Shown here: in pieces, positions 39,801 to 51,400 of the stretch
How positions within the stretch are numbered: position 1 is the first letter of the stretch
Layout: the number at the start of each line of letters is the position of its first letter
DNA from: Opisthocomus hoazin
Taxonomy: Eukaryota; Chordata; Aves; Opisthocomiformes; Opisthocomidae
Reading direction: 5' to 3'
Assembly: GCF_030867145.1 (NCBI RefSeq)
Contig: NC_134433.1
Location: forward strand, 12,785,216 to 12,849,215
Length of the DNA stretch: 64,000 nucleotides
Position numbers and translations under genes: made by a program
Notes under the pieces: generated by a model
The model's database searches: none
What the model was told of the DNA's origin: nothing
What the model saw: the letters and a program-made list of their open reading frames with translations, nothing else

Positions 39801-42800
39801 CATCTGGAGCTCCAAATGTCACAGTTTTACATAAAGCAGAATGGCCTTGACCGCTTGGGATGAGAGCACGTTCCCCAGCACTGTCAGGGTTTGGCAGGGA
39901 GCAGAATCGCTGCTCCTTATTGTTGCTGTGAAGTGTTGACTGGGAGTGACGCTCTGAGTTGGGCTGGTGGGGGAGGCACTTGGTGAGTTTGTTTTCTCCA
40001 GGGCAGGAGGCTGTGAAGGTTTAGCCCCAGAAGCAGCTCTAGCTGTGGATGAAGCTAATGTGGTTTGAGCTGCAAATGGCATCGCTGCCTGTCCAGCTTC
40101 ACCCCGGGCTTTCCACTGCTGATACTGGCCTGGAAACGTGACAACGCTTCCTATTGATTTGTCTGGGGAATTGGCTGTACCAGCTCCTCCACCAACATGG
40201 AGACAACTGGGCCCAGTACCCACTGGGAGCCCTGTGCAGTTGAGACCTTGCAACCAGGGCTCAGCACTGTAAGGCTTCATACACCCATGGCTTGAGCTGC
40301 AGCTTCCATTTAAAAATACTGCTGGAAGAGGCCCTTGGCTTTTCATCATAGAAGGTGGTTAGTGAATAAAATCAAACAGAGATACATTAAATTTTTTTTT
40401 GAAATGGTATCCTTGTACCCTTGCCTCTGCCCAGCCAAAATCCTTCCTTTTTCATTTCACCGCTGTTTATAGTTTACTTTTTTCAGTCTTGTGGTGACTT
40501 TTTTGTTTTCTAATGAAAGGTGTAAGACATAACCAACAATTTATAAAGAATTCACACACCAAGGTGAGTTCTTGCAGATAATTTAAGCACCAGTTTTAAA
40601 TTCCAGGATAATATACATTTATTATCTGGCAATGGCTCTGGGGACTAGGAAAATCCGAGTTTGTTGCTCTGCAGTTTACCTTCTTACTGTAACTTCTCCG
40701 TTTTCCAAGGGTTTTGCAGACTTACTGTGAAGTCTCCAGTGTGGAAATAGTTTTCTCTGGAATTTCACCCTCTGCTTTCCTTTCCCAGCCTCTTCCAGAA
40801 AAAAACGCCTACAGCGATACAGCGGCAAACCTCACCTTTAGCCATTCACCTCCATCATTGTTTACTTCAGAGCTCATCTGGAATCTTTGACATGCTAATG
40901 CTCCACACAGCAACGCAGGCAATAAATATTCAGGCAGAGCTGAGTGCTTGTTTCACCTGCCTGCGTACCAAGTTAGCCTCAAAAATCATGTTCCCTTCAC
41001 CCAGCTTGCGTAGGCTGCGTGTAGTTCAGCCGTCATTGGCAGTATCACTTTGAAAGAGAGCTTTTGTCCCTGCTGCATGGTTTACAGGTTATATTGTGTC
41101 TTGGGAATCCTTGCTTGGAGTCAGGGTCAGGACAAGCTATGTCTTGTCCTGCAAAACAGCTCAAAAGTACTAGTGAAGACTTGAGTGGTAATGGGGGTGC
41201 GGTTCACAAGGCAGTGCGAGTTCTGCTAGGCTGATGGTTTCTATTGAGCAAGTTGTGGCTGAGATCTGTTGCGTGACAGACAGGAGCTGGTTCTTTGTCC
41301 AGCTCCTCATGTCCACCTTGCAAATCCCTACCATCACCACTGTCACCAGCCGTTCCCTTTGCCGACGGTCCTTGCAGAGGAGACAAGTAGTGGAAAGAGT
41401 TAGAAATGCGAGTGCCTGCTGGGGAGACGTGTGTGAAGGCTTGTACTAAGGTGTACTGACCAGGTGTGGAGGCAGAGAGAACCTCTGAGCCTCCACAGCC
41501 ATAGAAGGGCACATGCCAGGGCCTGGGACTGTGCAAGAGCCTGTACTCCAAAACAGGGCTTGTCCAGAAAGCCCTGAGGATTGTCTATGCCTCTCCTCCG
41601 TATTTCCCAGTCTCCCCTCTGTGGGCAGTTTTGGGATGGAGCTGCCTCTCCATGGCAGGGGATGGCCGGCAGCTGCTTTGCTGGGGAAGCCACGAGGTGC
41701 AGGGCTAGTGCTCTCTACCACCCGAGAGCCGGTGCTACCTAACCCCGCGGCTCTCGCACGTCGATGGAGGGCTGCCAAAGTCCATATCATGGATGTGCCT
41801 GTAGCAGCAAGACAGATGAACTTTTTGTCTGGTATCGTCCTTTTTTTTCCTTTTTGATATCCAGAAGATGTCTGTGCCTCTTTGAAACAGAGACACTCGC
41901 AGTCCAGTGCTTGGTACTCCTCTGTTTAACGCGTGCTTAGTGACTGAGATGGCAAATCTGGCTGCAGGTCCAACAAGAACATCTCAGCAGTCGCTGACTC
42001 AGGAGCTTTTCTTTGCGTTTATAGACTTGGCCCTGCGGGCTGTCTGGGCCCCTTGTCCAGTGTGTACAGAGAGATGCGTGTTAGTGGGGCTCCTCACCAG
42101 TCCTTTGTGACTGGGCCAAGAATGCTGAAGGTGTCAAGACAAGAGATTGCTAGGGAAGTCCTCGCTGAAGCCTGAGACTGCACAGAGGCCTCACACCAAA
42201 GAGATCACAGAGGGCTGCAGGAAACGTGCTGCCTCCAAAGTGACCGCTCTGCTCCCCCGGGGACTGCAGCGACAGAAGGAACAGCACGTACGAGGTTGGC
42301 AGGCTTCTGCCAAACCTCAGAGACACGGGCTACGGCCACACCAGGATGCTGAGGCTGTCTCCCACTGCATCGCCGTTCAGAATGTGGGATCTGTTTAAAT
42401 CTGTTTCCCTCTGAACAAAAGAGCCTGACTAGTTCTTACACTTGAAAGGAGCAGACTGGGGCTGGGGCTGTTTCCACCGTGAGTGCTGAGAGGCAAAGCC
42501 CGAGAGTAAAATAGAATCCAGGAAAATAATAGTAATGATGATTCATTTGTCTCTGTATCGGACATCTTAGCTCCCAACGGTGCTCCAGTGACCTGTTGCC
42601 ATGTTACTATTACGCTCTGGTTCTTGAATGGATTCCACAAGCTGTAAGCTTTGGGCTATGTTTACCTTGCTAATCGTGTGACTTCCTTGCTCCATTACAG
42701 GCTTCAGTATATAAATATGCACATTATGACCTATAGATTCATCATCCCCAGAGCCACAAGAGCTGCAGAGTTTCATAATGCCTGCTCAGATCATTACTTA

Positions 42801-44455
42801 AGGCCAGCACATTCAATTGGTATTTAATGGTAGGGTGTTCAATGCTGTATATTCTAAAACGGGGCTCAAAGAATGCAGCTGGAGGGCAGGGGCGGTATCT
42901 CTGGCTGGGAATGGGCTCATCCCTCTCTTACTGCCAGCAGGGTTTAACCACATTTGGTACAACAGAGCTGAGCACGCTTGTCCCTGGCTCCACTTGCAGC
43001 TAAGTTGCATTCAGAACAAGTCCAGTTGTATCAGTTCATGCCAGAATAAACCACTGGACCTCGGCAAAGGCTTCGCTGCTTTGGAGAGCCATGAATCTCT
43101 GTGTAAGGCAAAATTTATAATACAGTGCCTTGCTACCTGTCTCACAGCAAGACCTTGCCCAGAGCAACCTAGTCACCAGAATCTGAAATCATGGTTTCTC
43201 TGTCCGTGTCTGACCAGATAAACCACAATTTCCCTCGAATCAGCCTGTAAAAAGTACTTCCATGATCACAAAAGCAGATCCTTTTCTAATAAAATGCATC
43301 CACCGCAAAAAGTTAATTCTCATTTCATTGAAGTGCTATAAAGCAGTAGAAGGCTTCTGTTGGCACATGTTTTAGAGCTAGGAAGACAACATGTGTAAAA
43401 ACCCTGATGTAAATCCGTTGCTTTGGGGGAAAAAGTGCTTTTCCATGATAGTTTACTGTTGTGTACATGACTATAACAGCTTCTGCACAAGGGAAGCTAC
43501 ACTCATCCTAAAATAACAAATAAACCAAACTAGTGTAGGCAAGTTCAGGATCCAGCCAGTGCTATGAAAGATGGAGCAGCCTGATGTGGGGGAGCTGCGT
43601 ACCAGCAGCTGTGAGTTCTCCTCAGAACTCTGCCGTTCCTTCCCGTGCAGTCCCAGGCGGACACTGAAGTTTGAGCCGCAGGTATCTGTGCTTGTCCTTC
43701 GTGAGAATCGGTCCTTTGCCCCGACAAAGCGCTTGGAGGATACGAAATGCAGGAGGGCAAGCGGTAGCGATGCTCCCCAGATCCAGATCCCTCTGTCTAA
43801 CAAGGGCAGAGGGAACCTTGCTGTACGTCCCCATTGAGTTCAACATGCCATGGACGTGGCTTTCCCGGAGCATCCTAGTCATCCTGGAGCATTCTGCTCC
43901 CGAGATGTCTGCCTTGAAACAAACAGCTTCATTCAATACAAGTTGGGAGTTCCTTCTCCTGTCTGTCTGATCCAGAGGGTTTCTGGTCATAGGGAGTGTT
44001 TCCATTTATGCCAGGTTCATAGAAATCGTTTCAATCCTGTTTTTCCTAAGTGTTTTTGCTCTGCTTTAACTTTGGATCCCTAGAAAGCTTTCCCTTCCCC
44101 AGGATTTCATTTCTACCGCTGTTTAAAAAAAACAATGGCAATATCTTTTACTTTCTGTTTGCTACAGGGAGGTTTATTTTGCTTAATTGTTTCGATTTTT
44201 TCCTAGTTTCTGTCCTGGATTATTTAGTACTGCTGGATGCTGTGAGCTGGTGTGAAGTTCAACTTCTGATCTGGTTGTGTTTTGATGGTGAACGCAATAT
44301 AAAGCACGAAAGCTGTGATGAAAAGGTAAGTCAGAGTTACAATTCTATTTAGCTATGTGTTCTCTGCTGGTTTTAAGACCCCCCCGGTGCGGACAGCCCC
44401 TTTCCTCAGTAACTGCATCCGGTTTTAACATTTCCCAAGCTCCTCAGACCCAAAC
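33801..44455. other. Intergenic region between SPECC1 and ADORA2B
   Basis: There is no supported gene here. Stop-free stretches with nearby splice-like sites occur at 34704-34975, 36047-36301 and 39819-40349, but none shows a recognisable domain. Composition rises from AT-rich to GC-richer after about 41 kb. Promoter-distal regulatory elements of ADORA2B could lie here but cannot be pinned down by eye. Confidence 0.6.
39819..40349 (-). other. Unidentified 176-codon open frame
   Basis: This frame starts ATGATG and encodes a Ser/Pro/Ala/Thr-rich product with no transmembrane segment or motif I recognise. Near its C-terminal end, coding-like sequence appears to continue in the +1 frame past the stop (containing KTVTFGAPDEYDEK). 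It would fit a decayed pseudogene or exon, or chance in a fairly GC-balanced stretch. I see no poly(A) tail remnant or target-site duplication. I do not assign a function. Confidence 0.15.
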
Positions 44456-44641
44456 TCGACGGCTGCAGCCCCGTGGGTGACAGCGTTCGCTCCCCGCTGC
44501 TGTTGTGCCACTCTCCGACCCCGGGAAGCGCCGCGTTGCGTGGTCGCTGCCCGCAGCCCCGGCGCCGTCACGGGGCTGGGGAAATCTCTCCCTTCTCCTC
44601 GGGGCGCTGCTCGCGGGGATCCACCCCCACGGTGGGGTAAC

Positions 44642-44692
44642 GGGGGGGGGCCGGGGGTGTCCGACGGGCAGGCTTGGGGGGGGGGGAGGGGG
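44642..44692 (+). promoter_or_regulatory. ADORA2B: G-rich tract with G-quadruplex potential
   Basis: Guanine runs of 9, 5, 3, 11 and 5 bases lie within 51 bp on the coding strand, about 410-460 bases upstream of the ADORA2B start codon. Their spacing satisfies the usual quadruplex pattern of at least four runs of three or more G with short loops. Confidence 0.7.
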
Positions 44693-44761
44693 CCGAGCCC
44701 CCCGCCGGGCTGCAGCCCCTCTCCCCATCGGCCGGGCGGCGGGGCGCGGTGCGGGGCTCGG

Positions 44762-44766
44762 CCAAT
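44762..44766 (+). promoter_or_regulatory. ADORA2B: CCAAT box
   Basis: GGCCAATCGG at 44760-44769 matches the NF-Y consensus. It lies about 340 bases before the start codon and is followed by a GC box, a usual arrangement in CpG-island promoters. Confidence 0.6.
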
Positions 44767-44785
44767 CGGCTCGGCGCCGCGCACT

Positions 44786-44794
44786 CCCCGCCCC
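44786..44794. promoter_or_regulatory. ADORA2B: GC box (Sp1-type)
   Basis: CCCCGCCCC, the reverse complement of GGGGCGGGG, lies 20 bases downstream of the CCAAT box. It is a likely Sp/KLF site in the proximal promoter. Confidence 0.55.
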
Positions 44795-44870
44795 GCTCCC
44801 CCCGCCGGCAGTAATAGCCCCGCCGCCACCGGCAGCGGCTCCGGCGGCGGGAACCCCCCTCCCTCCCCTC

Positions 44871-44895
44871 CCCGTCCCGTCCGGTCCGGTCCGGT
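44871..44895 (+). repeat. Pentamer tandem repeat CCCGT/CCGGT x5
   Basis: Two CCCGT units are followed by three CCGGT units, head to tail, in the CpG island. This is probably within or just upstream of the ADORA2B 5' UTR. Confidence 0.85.
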
Positions 44896-44951
44896 CCCCC
44901 GGCCCCGGCGCGGGCGGTGAGCGGGGCCCGGCGGGAGCAGCGCAGCTTTGG

Positions 44952-45080
44952 ATGCCCCCCGGGGGCCGGGCGGGGGGGGCCGCGGCCCGGGGCTCGCCGC
45001 ACCCCTCCGCCCCCCCCCCTCCCCGTGAGCCCGGACAGGGGTGTCGATCCGCGGGGAGAGGGGAAAGCACCTTCTGCTGA
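44952..45080 (+). promoter_or_regulatory. Upstream ORF 1 in ADORA2B leader
   Basis: A 42-codon frame begins at an ATG in weak context (TTTGGATGC), is in frame with the receptor, and ends at TGA 45078-45080. That stop overlaps the next ATG (TGATG). It matters only if transcription starts upstream of 44952, which is not known. Confidence 0.4.
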
Positions 45081-45418
45081 TGAACGGTTCGAGCTCTCGC
45101 CATGGACACGCTGAAAACCACCTACATCGTCCTGGAGCTGATCATCGCTGTGCTGTCCATCGCCGGCAACGTCCTGGTCTGCTGGGCCGTGGCCATCAAC
45201 AGCACCTTGAAGAACGCGACCAACTATTTCCTGGTGTCGCTGGCAGTGGCCGACATCGCCGTGGGTTTGTTGGCCATCCCTTTCGCTATCACTATCAGCA
45301 TCGGGTTCCAAGTGGATTTTCACAGCTGCCTCTTCTTCGCCTGCTTCGTGCTGGTGCTGACCCAGAGCTCCATTTTCAGCTTGCTGGCGGTGGCCATCGA
45401 CCGGTACCTGGCTATTAA
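45080..45418 (+). promoter_or_regulatory. Upstream ORF 2 overlapping ADORA2B exon 1
   Basis: The ATG at 45080-45082 lies 22 bases before the receptor ATG in the +1 frame and in weak context (C at -3, A at +4). The 112-codon frame overlaps nearly all coding sequence of exon 1. The product itself is an Arg/His/Gly-rich shadow. Its possible role is to reduce initiation at the main ATG. Confidence 0.4.
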
Positions 45419-45430
45419 GATCCCACTGAG
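45102..45430 (+). CDS. ADORA2B: ADORA2B exon 1: N terminus to TM3
   Basis: Encodes residues 1 to about 110: a short N terminus, TM1 ([20 protein letters not shown]), TM2 ([20 protein letters not shown]) and TM3 ending in DRY, then AIKIPL. It ends inside the Arg110 codon (AG|G) at the donor GTAAGAG. The break just after DRY is where adenosine receptor genes characteristically carry their intron. Confidence 0.98.
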
Positions 45431-48400
45431 GTAAGAGACTGGAGCGGACGCAGGCAGCCGCGTTCCCCGACAGCCCAGGCTGTGACCTTCCTTGCCTTAG
45501 CGTGCGGGAACGTCTCGTGTTGCCGTGAGAGGTTTGCTGCTTGCGGGTGGTGACGAAAACACCAGAGATTTTGCTCTCACTCGCTGCAGGACTGGGATCG
45601 GGTTTTCAGTGTCCTGCCTCTGACTTCAAAACCCGCCTGGGAGCTCAGTTTCGGGAGGGTGCTTGGCTTGGGAGGGTCAGTGGCTGCTGGGGGGAGCTCG
45701 GCATAGCTAATCTATGTAGGTATTTATACAGCCCCCATTACTGTGGTGTCTCGGTATCTCCCAGGTAATTAAACAAACATAGGAGCAACCACGCTTTCTT
45801 CTGCTTTCCAGCCTATCAGCGAAGCGGTTTTGCAGGCTGTTCTGTCTTGTCTCTTCCTGAGCTCAGGTCATGATACTTTCAGAAAGGCTGAAAGTCATCT
45901 TAAATAGATGTGAATATGACTCTCTACCTACTTCACCTTTTCAGCTAGGATGAGAGTCAAACTGGGCTGACTTTCAGTGTTGAGAGGGACCTAATGAAAG
46001 AACCGAAAGTGCAATTTGTTGCATCTACAAGTGCTGAAACCGTATTTCAGTGCCTTTTCCTTCTGAGTGCTTACCGCGAGCGAGTCTGTAGGTCAGCAAG
46101 CGTCAGAAGGTGTCGGCTCTGTGCGTGCACTGTGAGAGGAGCAGAGGGAAGGAGAAAGGATTCATACAGCAGAACTTTCCAGTTCAGCCTTTCATCCAAG
46201 CACAGTATCAAAGCCATAAACTGGTTTCCTTCTGATTCGTGGGATGGTGCAGCAGAGTGGGGCAAAGTGTGTTGAAGAGATTTTACAGGCTCTTCAGCAC
46301 TGAGCTGGTGCAGCAGCTTCCTTCAGCTTAAGAGCACCAGACCCCGGCTCCACGTTACAAATGACCTCAGTCCATTAGTCTCGGTCTCCTCCGCGTCTCT
46401 GTTGTCCCTCCCTGAGAATAAGCCATCGACCAAGCCACGCTGGGGAGTCCCGGCTGCTCAGGGGACTGGGCAGAAGCGGAGGCTGTGGGGGAGCAGGGCG
46501 GATTTGGAGTAGGGACCTCAGCTGAACTCCCTAAGCTGCAGCTTTCCTACCTTCTGCTCACATCTGGTATCTCCCTTGCACGAGAGATTAATTCATGCTA
46601 GAATTACTTTAACCCCCCCCCCTTCACCCCGTTCTGGCACCTTGCACTGCAAAGCTCCCATACGTTGAGCAAACACTAATTAGTCATCAGGCAGATGACA
46701 AAAACTGGTAGTGGAAGTGCATGTAAGCTGAGTGGCTGCGTGTGTCATCGGAGCACGGAGCAGGGAAATTCCACAAGCCGTAGAGTAAGCGGGAGCCGAG
46801 CCGCAGCCCTCGTCTGCGCAGGAGGGAGCAGGAGCAGAGCGGTCCAGGTTGCTGCTGGCATCTCTGGAACTGGCTGCTCATGGTCCCGGCCACCCGGCTG
46901 GGCTTGGGGCGCGCGCTGGCTCCGGGTGATGCTTTGGTGCCTTTTTCATTCGTTCGTCCGGGGCTTGCTCGGGCTGGGGGCTAGCGGCACAGCAGCAGCT
47001 GTGGGAGCAGGTCGGGTGTTTTGAAGTTTCAGTTTAATCACCCCACCCGCCACAAGCAAGCTGCTCAAGCATGGGCTGTTAATCATGGCTCTCTTCCTTT
47101 GTACCCGAGTGCTTTTCGCAGCGCTTGGCTGAGGACGTTGAATCTTACGAGATCGGTTTCTGCTCGGCTGGAATCTGAGGCAGGAGCAGCTGATCAGAAG
47201 GGCTCCAAGGGGATCATGTCAGTGGTTGCAGAAGGGAAATGGTTTTGCCAACTGACAGAATAGCAAGTGTTTCCTCCACTCCTCCTCTCTCTCATTTCTT
47301 TTTTTTTTTCCCAGTCCTGGTCTCCAGCAGGTTTCCTTGACTCTCCAGGAGGTTGGTTCATACACCTGTGTGGGATGAAATCCCAGGGCAGTTTTGCCTT
47401 GCTGTGGGATCCTTTCCCAACACTGCTTTTTCACCCCGTCTTAGGCTGAGTCTCCGAGTCTTTTATTCCATTTGCACAAAGATCTTTATTCCTAGGGGTG
47501 CTCCCTAGCTGGACACACACAGCCCCATCAGCTGTGAATGGAGATGCAGAGTCCCATCCTAGGCTGGTCTGAGGTGTGAAGTCTGGATTAAACTTGGTCT
47601 TAGCGCTGAGGCCGATTTCGTTGCTCTGAGAGGTGGCCAGTGAATAAAACCACTTTGAAAGGAGGGGAGGTTGCTCAGTGCTACGAGTGCAGGGTAAGGG
47701 ACAGAGCATTCCTTCGGCAATGGGAGGTTTCGGGACTGGTACTGAAAGGCTGATTTTATTTGTGCAGCCAAGATCAAAAGAGGACAGAGGAGGTTATAAA
47801 ACTACGCTGGCGAAACACTTGTCTACTGCACTGGGCTTGTCCAGCCAAGGCTTAATTAGAGATGTCTCCTCAGCATCGTTATTCCTGAGACGCTTCGCAG
47901 TGCTGCCAGCGGCGAGGGGCGAGGACCTTGCCCATCCACCCGCTCTAGGCAGACGCGCGCGCCATTGCTGGGAGGAGGTTTGCGCCGCGGAAAGGGAAAG
48001 CTGGGCATCCATTTGCAGGAACGCAGACCTTAGGAAAAGTTTTTCTCACTAAAACGCTCATTCTGGAGACGAGCGCAGAGGCTGATAACAGGCCATGAAG
48101 TATGAAACACTGAAGGAAATTATTTGTACCCGCCCATACCTCACGATTATAATAAATGGCACAGTTGTCGCAGAGCAAAGCAGTGTCCCTGTCGCATCCA
48201 GTCCACCACCAGCTCCCTGTGGAAGCTCTGCAGGGACCCGGAGAGCTGCGTGTGCCGTATTATTTCATGCTATTTCAGGGCTGTTTAAGCACACTAGAGG
48301 CTGGGTGGGCCTGCAGGCTGGGGGTGTGCAGGAGCAGTTTGCATTACAGCCAGGCCAATAATGGATTTTTCAGTTCTGTGGCTGAACCAAAAAATCCCGT

Positions 48401-51400
48401 GGGGAAGAGGAAAATTGTTTCAGTCAAACTGAAAGAGCAATGTCTGGAGATTTCAGTGAAACAAAGTGATCCCGACCAACCTGGCAGATTTTTGTTGGCG
48501 TTGCTTAACCCTTCCGATGTTCTGTGCTGCCTTGTGAAATGGAGGCATCCTGCCTGGAGAGGAACTAACAACTTCTCATCCAGACGACTGCAGAACAAAA
48601 ATCTTGTAACATTTGGAAGTGGTGTTCTGGAACCCTCCCTCTTCTGGCTAAAAATATTTGCTGAATTTGACTTGAAGCCATGAATTCTTTTTGTCCCTTG
48701 AAACTCTCCTTTTGTTTGTTTGTTTCTGACACATTTGCTGTTTGTGGAGAAGCCCCCACCCCACGGCCCCGCTCGTGCAGCTGTGGCTCTGAGCCCTGCC
48801 CCGGGTCCCGGCTCCCCTGGCCAGCGCACCAGGATGCAGCTTCTTGTCCTCGAGCGCGCTGTGACCCTGCCTGGCTTCCCACACCCCTCCTGCACCCCGG
48901 TGCTTCTGAAGGGGCAGCGCTGTCGCCCATCCCTGTGCCCATCCCTGTGCCCCCCAGGCCCACAGCACCGTCCCTGCTCCCATCTGCCAGCCTGACCCCC
49001 CCTGCCCAAAATCTCGCTCCCCGACAGCGCTTCCTCCAAGCAGGATGTCACAGCCAGGCAATGGAGCATCTCTCAGCAGCAGTAAATCCGTCTGGCAGAG
49101 CCTTTGGCACAAGGGCGGTGCTAGGCTTTCGCTCGCTGGCCGGATTTCACCCCACAGCCCCACAGCTGCGAGCCAAAGAAGATTTGTAGGTGGAATAAAA
49201 TCTTTCCCTTTTATTTGCATTAACCAAAATCCTTTGGCATGGCTAATAATTGTAGGTATGGATAGAAGTCTGAAACAAATGTGACAGGGAAGGAGCAGGG
49301 TATCTGTATTTAACGAGCAAAAGGAGAATGGTTGCTGTACAGCACCACGCTGTGTGTGCCCTGGTCCGGCTGGCAGTCTCCTGCGGGACAGTGAACGTTG
49401 TGCTGCTGCTGCCTGCCTGGCAAACACCCCAGCTGAGACCTGCCAAGGGGAAATTCACCCAGCTCCATGGGATCGGAGCTGGTCTGGTGCTTGTTCTCCC
49501 TCCCTGGATTTAGTTCTCTCCCGTCTTCAATTCTGCCCCTGGCAGAAGTGCAGGACCGTTGTTCCCGGGCAGCTTTGCCATGAACTAGAACAGGACACCC
49601 GTGACCATGCGCTGTCCCTGCCTGCACCTTGCTGAGCCCTCGCTGTAGCCAGAGCACCCACGCTTGGATCCCCATCCGTTCGTGGTGGTGTGCGGATCTG
49701 CTGCTGGTGCTGCCCTTCTGGTCTTTGATGTGATGAAGGCAACAGCCCAGCTCCTTTCCTTGTCATGGGGACAAATTCCATTTGGATCGTTGTTGCTCTT
49801 TTATGGTCCTTATAGCTCTGCGGTGCCCTTTCGTGAGGTGGGTTGGCTGATGCTTTACGGTTGCCTGCCCTTGCTGTGCTCTGCTGCTGCAGAGGAGTGG
49901 GTTCCCTCTGTTCTCCAGGAAAGAATTGTTCTGGATTCCTTTCAGCTCCCAGCTTGTTCCTCAGCAAAGCAAACTGATGGGTATTTATGGCAGGAGGGAG
50001 GGCTGGAGCCACTGGGGAGGAGAGAAAATCCTCTTCAGAGCCTTGATGTTCTCCTGCCATTTTCTGTGTGCCATCTAGGCTTCAATGACGCACAGAGTTG
50101 CAGCTGAGCTTCCTTCTACTGCTCTTGCTTCATTTCCTTTCTGAAGGGAAATCCTTGCGTTGCCCTTCACCTGAACTCACAGCTGGTCATGTGCGGCTCA
50201 CGCATGCGATGCCCGACCCTGAGACCCGAGCAGCACGGGAGGCATCATTATTCCGGAGCGGTGGCTGCTCTGTCTCCCCTGTCCACCAGACGCCTGCTCC
50301 TGGCCAAGGGTGCCATCAATTAACAAACTTAACACGCAGCAAACCTGGCAAACGTGCCGAGTGCTGCGGGCAGGAGGGCTGGTGTGGTGGCTTGAGCAAC
50401 CGAGCTGTCGCATCTGTAAGGAAGTTTGTGTCGGCTGAGCTCGACTTGGGCAGAACATAGGGGGGTTTCGTGCTGCAGCCGGGGGCTGGCAGTGCCTGCT
50501 CGCCTGGCTGTGGGCCTTGCAGGGCTGCCGCTCGCTCCAGGCATTGGATGCAGTGGACTCTGAACATAGAAGCACAATAAAAAAATGAGGAATAGTTGTG
50601 TGTGCCCTCACGGCCATAAACCGGGGCGGGGGGAAATCGCAGCTATTTTTAGTTGTGAGCAGCCTGGTTTCCTTCAAGTTCCTGTCTCAAATTTTTATAT
50701 TTTTCCCCTATCTCACAGAATCACAGCATGGTAGGGGTTGGAAGGGATGGCTGTGGGTCACCCAGTCCAACCCCCTGCCCAAGCAGGGTCACCCAGAGCA
50801 GGCTGCACAGCACCGCGTCCAGGCGAGTCTGGAATATCTCCAGAGAAGGAGACTCCACAGCCTCCCTGGGCAGCCTGTGCCAGGGCTCCATCACCCTCAG
50901 AGGGAAGAAGTTCTTCCTCATGTTCAGACGGAACTTCCTCTGCTTCAGTTTGTGCCCGTTGCCCCTTGTCCTGTCACTGGGCACCACTGAACAGAGTCTG
51001 GCCCCATCCTCCTGACACCCACCCTTGAGATATTTATAAGCATTGATAAGGTCCCCTCGCAGCCTTCTCTTCTCCAGGCTGAACAAGCCCAGCTCCCTCA
51101 GCCTTTCCTCACAGGAGAGATGCTCCAGTCCCCTCACCATCCTTGTAGCCCTCCGTTGGACTCTCTCCAGTAGCTCCTCATCTTTCTTGAACTGGGGAGC
51201 CCAGATCTCAGGGGTCACTTCCCTCCCAAAAAGCAAAAACCTATCAGGAAGGGAATTAATTGTCTTTGAGACCCTGAGGCAGCTCCTGCAGAAGCTGGGG
51301 GCTAGCAGGGATGTCAGGGAGCGGCAGCTGAAAGCCTCCTGTCCAGGCTCTCAGCTGAGGGCACCGATCTCTGGGCTGAGCCAGGACCCAGAGCTTTGGG

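Larger units (their letters stand above)
44460..45470. promoter_or_regulatory. ADORA2B: CpG island covering ADORA2B promoter and exon 1
   Basis: About 1 kb of very GC-rich, CpG-dense sequence stands out from the neighbouring DNA. It covers the putative promoter, the 5' UTR and the first coding exon. No TATA box is evident, consistent with a GC-box-driven, dispersed-start promoter. Confidence 0.9.

Noticed and set aside
44425..45323. Long ORFs of up to 251 codons on both strands across the CpG island
   Set aside because: They are Pro/Arg/Gly/Ala low-complexity products of very high GC content and shadows of ADORA2B exon 1.
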